Shown: piece by piece, positions 1 through 10,473 of the stretch | Position numbering within the stretch: the first letter of the stretch is position 1 | Layout: every line of letters starts with the position of its first letter | Source of the DNA: Tulasnella sp. 424 | Taxonomy: Eukaryota > Basidiomycota > Agaricomycetes > Cantharellales > Tulasnellaceae | Length of the DNA: 28,425 bases | Reading direction: 5' to 3' | Assembly: GCA_019633425.1 (NCBI GenBank) | Contig: WSUB01000306.1 | Location: 1-28,425, forward strand | Notes under the pieces: model-generated | The model's input: only the letters and a program-made list of their open reading frames with translations | Told to the model about the DNA's origin: nothing | The model's database searches: none | Made by a program: the position numbers and the translations under genes

Positions 1-76
1 TAACCTAACCTAACCTAACCTAACCTAACCTAACCTAACCTAACCTAACCTAACCTAACCTAACCTAACCTAACCT
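1..76. repeat. Telomeric array, TAACC pentamer (TTAGG on the G strand)
   Basis: Fifteen perfect head-to-tail copies of TAACC start at the first base, followed by a partial copy that runs into TTTAGCGC. The C-rich strand read 5'->3' from the window start is what a left chromosome end looks like. The unit is five bases. Most fungi, including most basidiomycetes, use TTAGGG or longer variants, whereas TTAGG is best known from arthropods. No variant unit appears in the 76 bases. Confidence 0.95.
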
Positions 77-262
77 TTAGCGCACCTCCGGTGCCTCGTT
101 ACGTAAGGCTGACTAAGACTTAGGCACCCATGACTAATAAATTACGTCATGTTTAGGCGCCCGTCGTAAGAAAGGTTTACCTAAGACTTTAGATAAGTTT
201 AAGGAACGTGTGAACGCTTACATAATGTAACTTAGGCGCCCCGATTGGGTTTGGGCGCCTGT
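77..262. repeat. Subtelomeric stretch with short TTAGGCRCCC repeats
   Basis: Directly after the telomere there is no coding signal, but one decamer recurs: TTAGGCACCC at about 120, TTAGGCGCCC at about 153 and again at about 232, and a related TTTGGGCGCCTG at about 249. Each begins with telomere-like TTAGG and continues into a GC palindrome. The pieces between them share TAAG/CTAAG motifs. This could be degenerate telomere-derived sequence or a protein-binding array; nothing in the sequence decides. Confidence 0.5.
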
Positions 263-888
263 TGTGTAAGCGGTCTGGACTCACAGGCACGCGCTTAAGT
301 GTCGCGCGCCTGGTGGATCAGTATGAGAAGTCGGGAAGCCGATGGACCAAAGCAAAGTGAACTCCCGTGCCATGATTGGTCCGGGTGTCCGTCGGAGTGC
401 CTTGTCGCGCAGCTGACGGTGCCGTAACTTATCTCGGTACCGTGCAGATGGCGTCAGTATGGTTCTGATAGACGTCTGGCCTCTCATTGGCCAGTGTGTT
501 TGCCGAGCTGCGGAAAAGAAGCTTCGTGTCTGATCAGAAGACCACTATCGGACTTCTGCCCGATATTAGATCCCGTTTAAGGAAGGAACACGTCACCCCT
601 CCACTCTTATCAGTCATCATCTTATTAAGGTGAAACGCATTCATTGCGCGATCGACACGTCAGCATCGCGAACTTGCGGCATAAGCAAGCCGTACCACCC
701 CTATTCAGAACAGGAAGAAAGTACTGAAGAGTGTCGTATAAAGGCACGAAAAGTTTCGTTGGTTTTCCTTACAGACCAACAACTTCTACTCTTCCTGTCT
801 TGGCCACTCCTCAGTCGCCATACCCCTCTCCAACTTCATACGCCAGTCAACCTCTTTCGCCCTCCAGCCGCTGCGCGACTTCCGGGCG
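263..888. other. Subtelomeric non-coding stretch
   Basis: Only short frames without family resemblance occur here. I see no splice-consistent gene, RNA gene or clear repeat. Confidence 0.5.
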
Positions 889-904
889 TAACCTAACCTA
901 ACCT
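889..904. repeat. Interstitial telomeric repeat (three TAACC units)
   Basis: Three perfect TAACC units plus one base lie about 0.8 kb inside the chromosome, in the same orientation as the terminal array. Related CTAACCTAACAG strings follow at about 1413. This fits an old chromosome end, an end-healing scar or telomere-seeded insertion. Confidence 0.75.
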
Positions 905-916
905 TGAGCGCTGAAC

Positions 917-1005
917 ACGTACCTAACAGCATTGTAAGTGTCGCCAAAGGTGGAGCTAGCGAATCGTGCTTGGTTTGGAAACAAACAAACCGTCTGGCAG
1001 GGGGT
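917..1005. repeat. Copy of the dispersed subtelomeric module
   Basis: The string CCTAACAGCATTGTAAG, then a TCGCCAAAGGTGGAG-like block, then an AATCG..TTTGGAA block, recurs in the same order at about 1413-1490 and 1549-1610, and more loosely at 1774-1850, 3110-3165, 7712-7790 and 13700-13780. In the Hsp70 relics the same block sits beside an intron-like sequence, so this is probably a decayed piece of the same unit without its coding part. Confidence 0.45.
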
Positions 1006-1099
1006 CAGTAGTCAGGCGGAACCAGCCTCTACTCTCGCAAGACGGGGCGGGGCACCTCTCGAAGAGGGTCTGGTACCAAGCTGTATGGGAGGGATAATA

Positions 1100-1307
1100 C
1101 ATCGCGAAAAGGGTCTTTTATTGCCATGCGACGCCAGGCACGTCTGATAAATCAAGGGGGGTTCTCCTTTTTAAGCTAGCAACTCTAAGGGTTTATTATA
1201 TTCGGCTGCTCTCGGATCTCAAATTCGCCGGCCAGTCACGGCCAGATGATAGGTCATGTTGCCATCACGGCGGCACCACGTGGCAATTTAAGACCCTTTT
1301 CGGGATG
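1100..1307. mobile_element. Possible MITE-like element with about 29-bp terminal inverted repeats
   Basis: The left arm at 1100-1128 begins CATCGCGAAAAGGGTCTT and the right arm, read on the other strand from 1307, begins CATCCCGAAAAGGGTCTT. By eye about 25 of 29 positions pair. The 150 bases between carry no coding frame. I see no convincing target-site duplication, so this may instead be a chance or regulatory hairpin. No family was recognised. Confidence 0.35.
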
Positions 1308-1332
1308 TCTTAGACCCCCCACACAGCTCAGT

Positions 1333-1862
1333 CTCTGCCTAGGGGGTCAGGAGGTCTGGCTGCCCAAGTTTGATAAAGCAATTAGTTAATGGATTGAAAA
1401 AGGATGCGTGATACTAACCTAACAGCATTGTAAACATCGCCCAAGGTTGTGGCAGGGCTTCGCGCACGATTCTGAAATAAATGAACAAGAGCCAAGAACC
1501 TTGGCTGAAACAATTAGTAAATATACTGAAAAGGTTGGCGAAACTCTTACCTAACGTCATTCTAAGCTTCGCCAAAGGTGGTGGTAGGAGGTCGCACTCG
1601 ATTTGGCATTTACCAAGGGTAGCAGTAGGTCGTGACGATCGCTCGGGAAGTCAGGCTGCCCAAGCTTGATAAAACGATTAGTAAGTATACCGAAAAGGTC
1701 GGTGAAACACTTACCTAACGTAAAAGTCTTGTAAAACGATTAGTAAGGCGATTGAAAAAGGACGCTGAATACTCACCTAACGCCAAGGTTAGTTATGTTT
1801 AGAGGTGGAGGTAGGTGTTCGCTCTGGATTTGGAATGAATGAACGGGAGCGGGTGGTGGTGG
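1333..1862. repeat. Degenerate tandem copies of the Hsp70-associated intron module
   Basis: The block AAAACGATTAGTAAG, then an AT-rich stretch with GAAAAGG, then CTTACCTAACG recurs near 1376, 1506, 1676 and 1734. It matches the intron-like sequence in the Hsp70 relics at about 7666-7720 and 13656-13710, where the minus strand reads GTAGGG at the 5' side, a TTTACTAATCG branch-like site and an AG. A larger repeat of about 290 bp is visible too: GGCTGCCCAAG(T/C)TTGATAAA occurs at about 1361 and 1652. No coding sequence survives. Confidence 0.5.
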
Positions 1863-2898
1863 AGCAGCCGAAGCGAGGGGACGCTTAGCACGCTCACGAG
1901 TGGTTCTCAGGCGACGCAGAGCATGGGCGTTTGAGGAGCGGTCCTTCTTCGACTTGCGCTTGACATCCTGGATGAATGGTTGGCGAGACGGTTGTAAAGT
2001 CCCCGCCACCAAGATGGGTGTCACCAGCGGTGGCCTCGACATTGAAGGTATAGTCGTCGATGGTCAAGAGGGAGCCATCGATGCCCAGACGGGATTTTGC
2101 TGATTGACAAAATCCCAGTCCTCGGTGCACCCTCAACGTCGCTGACTTGAGACTTCATCCTCTTGACGTAGTTCTGCAGGCCGTTAGGAGTGTCGATCTT
2201 CTGAGGTCAGCCTCATTCTCGGGACGTCTAGGTGGGGTGGATGCTACAGTGAATGATAAGTCAGAACTATGATTGAATAATTGAGAAGGAGGAACGTACA
2301 CAGTGTTACGACGAATGCTCTCGGTAAAGATACCACTGGCAGTCTCGATACCGAGAGTCAAGGGGCAGACGTCGATGAGAACCTCGTCAATGCCCTTCTA
2401 TCCGAAGAGAGGGCAGCGCCCGAATCGGCGATCTCGTGGGGTTGATTCCGTTGAAGATGTCCTTGAGGAGAGGTTGGACTTTGGACATACGGCTAGAGCC
2501 ACCGACGAGGACGACGTCGTCGATGTCTTCCTTCTTCGTGCTGGCGTCCTTCAACACCTGCTCGATGGGCTTTAGGTTCTTGCACAAGGCGTGGTTGTCG
2601 GGCTGATTGAAGTGGGAGGGAGTCTGGGAGAAGTCGTTGCCGCCGTCGAAGGATTCAATCTCGAGCTTGGTGGATATTTATCCCGTGAAATCAATGCAGA
2701 CCTCTCGGCGGGGTCGAGAGTGGAGCAGAAAAGGTCCTGGAAAACCTTCTCGAAACGAGCAAGGGTGAAGGAGGTGTAGAGGTCGATACCCTTGTACAGC
2801 GAGTTGATTTCCACGGGAGGTCCGAGCAGCCGAAGACAGGGTACGCTTGGCACGCTCGCGAGCGGTTCTCAGATGGACAGCACGGGCCACGGTGGACC
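1800..2898 (-). pseudogene. Hsp70 chaperone pseudogene, rearranged pieces (copy A)
   Basis: Read on the minus strand, this holds several pieces of an Hsp70, the ATP-driven chaperone. At 2880-2700 an ERAKRTLSS block and a [20 protein letters not shown] block match the ATPase domain. At 2675-2280 a second, overlapping ATPase piece follows ([15 protein letters not shown], then [11 protein letters not shown], then [19 protein letters not shown]) and runs through the [18 protein letters not shown] linker into an intron-like sequence. At 2075-1830 an earlier region returns ([41 protein letters not shown]). Family order is therefore broken, and at least two single-base shifts occur around 1980-2020. 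A piece at 2110-2200 ([16 protein letters not shown]) is less certain. It continues the mosaic that starts upstream in the FAS relic. It cannot encode a chaperone. Confidence 0.85.
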
Positions 2899-3200
2899 AG
2901 CTAAGTTGGGTAAGGCAGTCAGTCAATATGTCGAAAAGGAGTATGAAAAGCTTACCTTTTTCGCCTCCAAGTGTCGTAAAAGGTAGAGAAGGAGCGTCGT
3001 GATGGGGGTGCGGGTGGACGAGCGGAAGTGGCATCGGGTGGGGTCGTTCACGAGCTAGATTGGCAAAAGACTCGGTCCATGTATAAAATAGGTTTGAAAG
3101 ATTTACCTGACACGTTAGGAGGTATCGCCAAATGTGGCGATGCGACATCATTCTGCGTTTGAGGGTGACGGATCATGGAAGTGGCACAAGCAGCCGTCGT
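2899..3200. other. Junction between the FAS relic and Hsp70 copy A, with module remnants
   Basis: Two blocks resemble the dispersed module: an intron-like GTCAATATGTCGAAAAGG near 2920 and CGCCAAATGTGGCGATGCG near 3128. Otherwise there is no family resemblance. This is the stretch where FAS coding sequence stops (about 3205) and Hsp70 coding sequence begins (about 2880). Confidence 0.45.
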
Positions 3201-6200
3201 TCAAATAGTTGACGAGCAGTAGACCGAGCGGATAAGGCTAAGGGACCCGTCTTGTGCTCCGTACTTGGCCTTCAAAGTCCTCGTGGCCATGCCAGTGAGA
3301 GTAGGGCTCGGCCCGATTTCGACGAGTCGCTCAAACTTGAAGTGAGTGAAGAGGAGGTCTTGGGTTTCGATCCAGCGGACAGGGGACGCGAATTGGTAAG
3401 CGAGAAGTTCAACGAGGATTGTATAGGTGAGTTGTTGGCGTTGAGCTGGCGAATCCCATGCTTCCTCTTCCCAAGCCTTGAGCACTTTGTCGAGCCGAGG
3501 AGAGGAGGTTTGATCGTAGATTCGTTGAGCGTACTCCCGAAAGACTTGGAAAGGTTCGGCGATGAGGTTGGGAACGTATTTCCCGCTGAGGAGATCGGGG
3601 TTGATGTGAGCGGGATTGATTTTCTTGGAGAGATCTAAGTCGCGACGGTAAGTTGAGCAGACAACGGAAGTCGTGCTATATGTAACTCACATGCACAGAA
3701 GGGCATGACACCGGCCCAGAGGTAACGGGAATGGAAAGGAACGTCGATACCAGGTAAGGGGATGGTTGCGTAACCGCGCTCCAACTTGATGTATCCCTCT
3801 GCCTTTTGTTTCTGGACGGAGGCCTTGTGACATTCATCGACGATGTCGCACAACATCTCTTTCACTTTCTCGACCGTCATTGATTGCGTGAGCTGCGGTC
3901 GAAAACAGGTTAATCTTGCGACTGGGATGATAGGCTAAAGAAACTAACCTTGCCGATGTCAATCTTTTCTTTCTTGAGGAAGTTGAGAACATTTGTGAGG
4001 GTTTGAAGAGAGACGAGTTCGCCTGCGCAAACGTATTGTTGACTCTTCATCGGAAGAGTGGTCAGTTGCGGGAACAAACGATAATGCAAAAGCCTGGGCG
4101 AAATCCTTACCTCCACGTTAAAGTTCATAATTTCCAGTAGCGTCTCTGTTCACCGAGAAATAGTCTCTACGACCTCTCGAAGCGCAGCATCGTTGAAAGT
4201 AGGGGAAATACGACTGGGGTTCACCGCGCACATGGCGTAGTTCGAGCGATTCTGAGAATCTCTCTCGACGGCTCATTGCATGGTAATGCCTCGATAGAAA
4301 ACAACGTCAACGATGGAAGCGATGGGCATGGTATCGGCGATAGAAGCGAGGGCGGAATACTCTCCAAGGGAGTGGCCAGCGAAGGCACAACCTGGTGGCA
4401 CCAAGCCCTTGGAACGCATGTCTTCAAAGGCGGCTTTCTCCGTGACGACGAGGGCGAATTGGGCGAATTGGGTGGCAAAGAGGAGGCCGTTGGGGTGACT
4501 GAAAGTATAACGAGGGGTCCGAACGTCGATGTCGGCGAAGAGAGGGAGAGTCTTGACGGCGCCATCCTTATCCATGGTATCGTAGGTCATGGTCGTGCAA
4601 CGTTGACGAATTGCTTGACCTTTCATGCCGCCGAAATGGATCGTCTTCGTTTTGGGGTCGTTCTTCACGATGTCGACGATAGAGAATCCGTACACGGCCG
4701 TCAAGTGGTCATCAGCGGCCTCCCAAACAGCGCGAGCCGCAGGAGAGGTGTTGTACAGTTCCACTCCCATTTCCGGTTCTTGGGATCCTTGGCCGGTGAA
4801 GACGTAGACGGTGGGGGCTTGAGCAACCTCTGCAGTTCCGACAAGGACCGTTTCGCCACGTTGGTTGGAAGTCTCGACAAGGATGGCTTTCTTGCCGTTG
4901 TTCATGCCAATATGCTTGAGCTTGACCTCTAGGCGGTCGCCAGGAAGAACCATGCCCACGAACGTGACGTCGTACCTGAAGAGAAGTGATCAGTAAAACT
5001 GTATCGTCGATAACTCCGTCGAAACACTTACGAAGCGACTCTCTCGGCACGGCCTTCTGCAGCAACGTTCTCCACGTATTTCCGGGTCGCAGCACTCGAC
5101 TACATGCCGTGAGTAATAGTACCAGGAAGGGATGCGTAGTCGGAGAAATATGGGTTGACATGGATGGGGTTGAAGTCTCCGGAAATCTTGGAGTACGGTT
5201 CGTTGGTCGCTGGGGCGAGGAAGGTGGAAGAAACTTTGGAAGAGGTGAGAGAATAGCCACCATTTTCGAACTTGGAAGAGATGACGTCCGGAACTCCTCG
5301 ACGCTGGAGATATGCGAGGACTGGATTACCATGAGAGAGCCCGTGGCTGTAGTCGATGACACCAACGGGGATGAGTTGTTTGAGCTGATCGCGTACGAAG
5401 ATTTGACCGGTGACAGAGACTTCCGAGTAGGTCGACTTGTCCTTGTAGCGATATTCTGATTGAATGTGGAAGAAGAGGCGGGTTCCTGGGAGAAGAGGCT
5501 TCGTTTGGTCGGACCACTCGTACCACTCTTTATCTTCGAGAACAGCGATATCAGCCCGAGAGTTGACGTCAACGGCGTAGGGGATTTCGGCGACGATCTC
5601 GAACGTGTTGTGGTAATCGGTGAAGGCCCCGCGGTAGAGGAAGGACGAGGTCACCTCGATGACTGGTTCCCCATCCCGAAGCACCGCTCCCTTGACTTTG
5701 ACTGATTTGCCGCTGTCCGTGTTGATGACGGAGATGACGCGAGCCTCGGGAGGTGCAGACATCGCCAACTTTGAGAGGACGGGCACCCGAGACCATCTTG
5801 AAACCGTTCGAAAGGATGTCGGCAGGGAAGATAGCCTTCATAATAGCCTGCGGAACGATCGTTCAGTGCTCAACACGTTTATATTGTCCGCTGGGGGAAC
5901 ATACCTGCCAGCCAGTGACGATCGCAAAGTCCATCGGTGCGTTCACTTCGTCCGAACGAACTCCCTTGAATGGTTCCCCGTCATTGCCGTCAACGGAGCA
6001 GAATCGCTCTATGTCTGCCTCTGAGATGGTCACCTCGGGACCAGTAAACGTGTCGCGGAGATTGATGGAAGGTAGAGACTCGTCATCGCTGAACCAGAGC
6101 TTGCTTCGAAGAACGACTTGACGAGGTCGGCAGAAGAGTCGAGGCTGATGAAGCAGGAGCCTTGGATTCGGCGTCGTCGACGCCAGCGAGACACCCTTGG

Positions 6201-6915
6201 ACTCGACGGAGCCAGTCGTTGGTGAGGTTTCGGAGGGAGATGTCGACCCATCTCTTTTCGGGGAGACGAAAAGGAGGCGAACCATCCGAGAACGACCTTT
6301 CCATATGTCATGGCCCCTATTTTCGGCACGACGGCGCCGTTCTTCTTCCACCCGAACCGTGGCTAGGCGAAATCCTTGTTCAACTTCTCGGCGACCGAGT
6401 CCCGGTTCTGGGTCAGCCATGCAGCGCGCTTCTCCTTTGGCATGTTAAAGACGGCGTTGTCAAACTCGTTCTAGAGCTTGAGATCACGAGTAGCCACCTT
6501 GTGAACGGGTTTGCCAAGTTCGGAACTTCCTCCGGTTTCCTTCGTGGAAGTTCCTTCCCACTTGCTGCCGTCGGCGTCAGGCACTGCTGAGATGAGCGTC
6601 TTGACGCTAAGAGAGGGATGGGCCTCCTTTGCAATCATGACACGTGACGTATAAAGAACACTGTTAGAAGACGTGGGTTGGCCGCTTTGAGCGAGGCACC
6701 AGTCAACGCCGATGTAAAGTCAGACGTCGTCAGAGCCACCGATACCGAAACCGGCGATGAGAGAGATGTTAGATTGTGGACGAATGGAGCCGTATGTGGC
6801 GAGGATAGGTTGGTGGAAGTCTTCATAGGAATGGTGGCCGCCAGCGCGACCGCCCGTCAGTTGGCGAATGATGGGGAAATCCGGGTTGGCTGCTGCGATG
6901 ATAACACGCTGAGCG
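3201..6915 (-). pseudogene. Fatty acid synthase pseudogene (beta C-terminal half running into alpha)
   Basis: On the minus strand this follows fungal type I FAS in order: enoyl-reductase region (AAANPDFPI, GGRAGGHHSYEDFHQP), KEAHPSLSV and WEGT blocks, a dehydratase double hot-dog region (GDFNPIHVNPYFSDYASLPG), then the malonyl/palmitoyl transferase with active-site motif GHSLGEYSAL, and the alpha N-terminus (LLAYQFASPVRWIETQD, FERLVEIGPSPTLTGMA). There is no stop between beta and alpha, so the source gene was of the fused type. Introns are still recognisable at 3635-3690, 3893-3948, 4045-4110, 4976-5031 and 5848-5904. Damage: stops at 6471-6473 (after DLKL, where the family has W), 6363-6365, 5100-5102 (THGM then stop, where the family has W), 4273-4275 and 4150-4152; an extra C near 5752; frameshifts near 6180-6290; and an internal deletion near 6110 joining KSFFE to KLWFSDDE. 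The 5' edge joins Hsp70 sequence directly. Confidence 0.9.
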
Positions 6916-8462
6916 TCGTTGAAGTAGGCGGGGAGACGCCGTGGGTGACCTTCTCGCTGAGGTAAGACCCAGCGGCCTCCTTCATCTTTCCGAGGATCAC
7001 GTCCGAGATTTCTTCCGTAGTCTAGGAGCCGGGAAAGAAAGGTTAATGTCGTGCGAGACATTTCGGCTGTGGGGGGGAGAACTTACGAATTGCTCCTTTC
7101 CGTCCTTGTGGGTGACCTCAATGACGGGACGACAAGACCTGTCGACGATACCGAACGGCCGGTGCTTCATATCCTTATTGGCGTCTGACTCCTCAGTCCG
7201 GCAACCGATGAGACGTTTGGCGTCAAAGACGGTGTTCTTGGGGTTGGTGTGGTAGGGTAGGCGTTTTTGGCGGCGTCTCCGACACTAGAGGATAGAGATA
7301 GTTAGCAAAGAAAGTAGATAGACATGATAGAGAAAGAGGCACATACAGGCCTTCTTCGTCAGTGAATGAAATCCCAAGATGCCGTCGAAAAAGTCCTTGA
7401 GGAGGGACTGGACGTTGGGAATGAGGGTGGAGCCACCGAGAATGACGATGTGGTCGATGGTTTCCTTCATGCCAGCGTCCTTCAGCACCCGCTCGACGGG
7501 CTTGAGGGTTCTGCGGAAGGAGTCGTTGTTGAGCCTCTCGAACTTGGTGCCGGTAAGAGTCTCAGATAAATCGTGGCCGCCCTCGAAGTATTCGATTTCG
7601 ACTTTTGGTGTAATCTGACGCCGACAAACATGCGGTTGCAGGTTGTCGGGACTGTTGCAGTACCGCAAAACGATTAGTAAACGTATTGAAAAAGAAATCG
7701 AGACTCCCTACCTGACGTGGTTCGATGCATCGCCGAAGGTGGAGGTGGGGGGGGGGGGTCCCTCGAATTGGAATAAACGCGGGCGGTTGTGGACGGAGGT
7801 GAAGGGTCCGTCTGACCGCTGGAAACGGCAAGGTTACAGAGATGGATGTAGGAGGAGAGATTTAGCCCCTTTATCAGCGGCTAAGTCCTCAGCTTCCTTG
7901 ACCATGCGCTTGATTTCCTCCTCGGAGAGAGGGCCCTTCGAGTTGGTGATCTGGATGGACCCGGACTTGCCAGTGCCTTTCTCGACGGCGCCGACCTCGA
8001 GGATACCGCTGGCGTCGATCTGAGGAACACCACGAGAAGTCGGTGGGATGCCGTTGAGGTCGAACTTGCTGTGGAGATTGTTGCCCTTGGTAAGGCTCGT
8101 TCGCCATCGAGGACTTGGATGGGGGCGGTGGACTGGGTATCGGCGGCAATGGAGAACATCTGGGGCTTCCCGGTTGGATACTATGGTGAAAAATAGATCA
8201 GAAAAGCGAACGACCAATGGGAAGAAGAGAGACGTGCATAGTGTTGTGTGGGATGGTCTTGGTGGAGGCATATTGACATCCGACTTCTCAATCCGGCGAC
8301 TGATGAGACGTTTGGCGTCGAAGACGGTGTTCTTAGGGTTTGATGTGGTAGGCATTGTTGGTGGCATCTCGTATCCTAAATCGCAGTAGTTAGAAACCAA
8401 GCAAATAGAATTGAATAAGATTATGACCCGCAAAGTTGTTCTTGCTCAGTGAAGAAACCCAA
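6900..8462 (-). pseudogene. Hsp70 pseudogene, permuted pieces (copy B)
   Basis: Minus-strand order from 8462 downwards: an exon end resembling FTEQEQL; an intron (about 8385-8440); [11 protein letters not shown] from the N-terminal ATPase domain; an abrupt jump to the substrate-binding domain (intron near 8190-8240, [44 protein letters not shown]); a non-Hsp70 stretch with the dispersed module (7690-7850); ATPase middle ([35 protein letters not shown]); then an N-terminal exon end FTDEEGL fused directly to it, an intron (about 7285-7345), [19 protein letters not shown] and EVTHKDGKEQF, another intron, and finally PAYFNDAQR. The last runs straight into the FAS relic at about 6915. Frameshifts occur at several points and there is an 18-base gap relative to copy C near 8020. 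It cannot be translated into an Hsp70. Confidence 0.88.
6971..8452. repeat. Segmental duplication, member 1 (partner 12959-14448)
   Basis: Nearly all of Hsp70 copy B recurs, same orientation and same permuted order, about 6 kb further in. By eye the two are closely similar over 1.48 kb. Differences include a 12-G run at 7747-7758, an extra block of about 30 bases near 8265-8295 absent from the partner, and an 18-base gap near 8020 where the partner keeps PQIKISFEIDASG. The two copies diverge abruptly at both ends. Confidence 0.85.
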
Positions 8463-8972
8463 TGTTGCCCGGGAGCTCGCAAATGACGTCGTCCACCCGA
8501 GTGCAGTGCTTGGCTGAGATGAGCCCTGAAGCGTTGGGAACCTCCGTCATCGACGTCAAAGACAGATTCAGCATCATCTGCGGCCAGATGAAGTCCATGG
8601 CCACAGCGAAGTATTCAGCCCGACATCACATACTTTGGAAGGTCGTAGAGCTTGCCTTTTGGAACCAGACTCAGAAGTTAGCTGGGGGGGTAACGATCCC
8701 CGAGATTGGGGGGTTGGTGGGAGAGTCCGGGAGCGCGCTCTGCATGTGCGTGCTTGCTCTCTCCCCTTGGTCTCCCGACTTGACGCGTGCTGGTGAAGGA
8801 GTTGTGAGTACCGACAAAGGCCTTTCAACTTGTACAGGTGACGCGACGGGAGCGGCGAGCCGGGTTGGGGAAATGAGATGATGAAAAGAGTTGAGGGGTA
8901 ACAAGCGCGGATAAGGAAGGAGAGGGGCACGGATACGGACCGAATGTGATTCTAGACTTCTGACGCGAGAGA
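8463..8972. other. Unassigned stretch between Hsp70 copy B and the first kinase
   Basis: Minus-strand frames give KGKLYDLPKYVMSG and MDFIWPQMMLNLSLTSM, which look protein-like but match no family I recognise; they may be part of the relic mosaic. Pieces are interrupted by stops. Nothing else is supportable. Confidence 0.4.
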
Positions 8973-10441
8973 CTACATGGCTACCCTACGTCCCGGTTGA
9001 AATAGGGCACAATGGGCGGCGTCCGAACACCGGCAACCGTATGTTGGTTTATGCCACTTTTTCTCCTGCATCCACTCTCGGAGAAAGGTAAGACTCGGTT
9101 CCCCATAAACCTTCTCCGAGAGGTAAACAGTCTCCCCCCCCCACCTTTCCTCTAGCATTTTACGGATCCTTACTTCCACTTCCGCCTGATAGGCCGGATC
9201 GTTTGCTGAAAGCTCCTGGGTCGGACTTGCCTCTAACTGCTGCCGGACCCGACTTTTCGCGTCCAGCCTCTGTTGCAAACGTTCCTCTGCCTGATTATCC
9301 AGCTTTCCGCGCCACTTCGCCGCAAGCTCCAACATATCGTCCTCGAGATCCCCGTAGAACAGATTAGTTAAAGCCTCCCCCCGCGGGTTTCTGAGATAGC
9401 CTCTCTTGCTATCCGCAAGCTTATCCAAGTCTGTCGGGTCGTCGAACCAACGCTTAAGCGGATGGTTGGCAATGTCAACGGACGTCTTGTCGCCATGGAT
9501 CTGTACAATCCACAGCAAATTCCATATAAGGGCTTCCACATCGAAGCCTATTCGGTGCTTTGCATCGGGACATTCCAACAATCCGATCGCCACGAATGGC
9601 AGTGTGCCTGTCCAATGAGGGTTGTCCTGGGGTGAATTGTGACGTTTGCTGAGATCGAAATCATGAAGCTTGACCACGACGCCTCCGCACTCTAGGATCT
9701 CGAACCCCATATTTCCGGTGCTTATATCTCGATGGAACCACTTTTTTTGGTTCAGGAACCCGATAGCTGCGGACCACACGTAAGAACCTCTGACCGCACA
9801 AGAGCGCAATCGTACTCACCGTTCAGGATGCTCCACCCGATGTGGGGAACGTGAAATGGTTGGGAGAGTCTTGTGATAGGGTGTAAGTACTCAAAGACTG
9901 TGTGCCGGAGCGCGCGGTCGTGGACGGCGGCATTAGTGAGGCCAAACTTGGCCCGTCGCCAGTTCCCTCCAGTATCCTCCTGCTCCCATCCACCGTGGCA
10001 CACGACTATGTTTTCGGCTTTATCGTCTTCATGCAACTCTTTCAGGATGGCCCATTCGGGGTCGCGATTCCGATGCTGCCATGATGACTTGAGGACTACG
10101 CTAATAACTCCTTCAGGGCTAGATTTTTCCAGCAGCTCTGCATGGTGCACCAAAGTAGCTCGACCCACTATGCCCGTCCGGCGATCCAGGACCTTACAAA
10201 GCTTCAGTGACCGGCCCTGATTGTCTAGCACCGACATGTTGCATAGATCCGGAACCGGTTTGTCACAACCGGCATTGGCAAAGAAGTGGTTGAAGCCGAG
10301 AGCGTCATTCTCCATACAGACGATGGCCGCTAGAAACTTGATGAACGCCCCAAGGCCCTCGGGATGGTTAACATTGAGTGGGGGCGAACGGATGGCGCCA
10401 CAACGATCGAAGCACCACAGAGCGATTGTGTGGTCGGGTTT

Positions 10442-10473
<32 letters not shown>

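Noticed and set aside
4276..4932. 218-codon plus-strand open frame
   Set aside because: Opposite strand of the FAS transferase region, which matches the family closely; a shadow frame.
7747..7758. Run of 12 G, and the 11-T/14-G run at 22279-22305, as quadruplex or regulatory elements
   Set aside because: Both lie in decaying pseudogene sequence and may be slippage or base-calling effects; no function can be supported.
6900..8462. Hsp70 copies B and C as functional chaperone genes with unusual introns
   Set aside because: Substrate-binding sequence precedes ATPase sequence, pieces are repeated and frames shift; no order-preserving splice model yields an Hsp70.
8462..8881. 139-codon plus-strand open frame
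   Set aside because: No family resemblance, and no splice or start context to support it.
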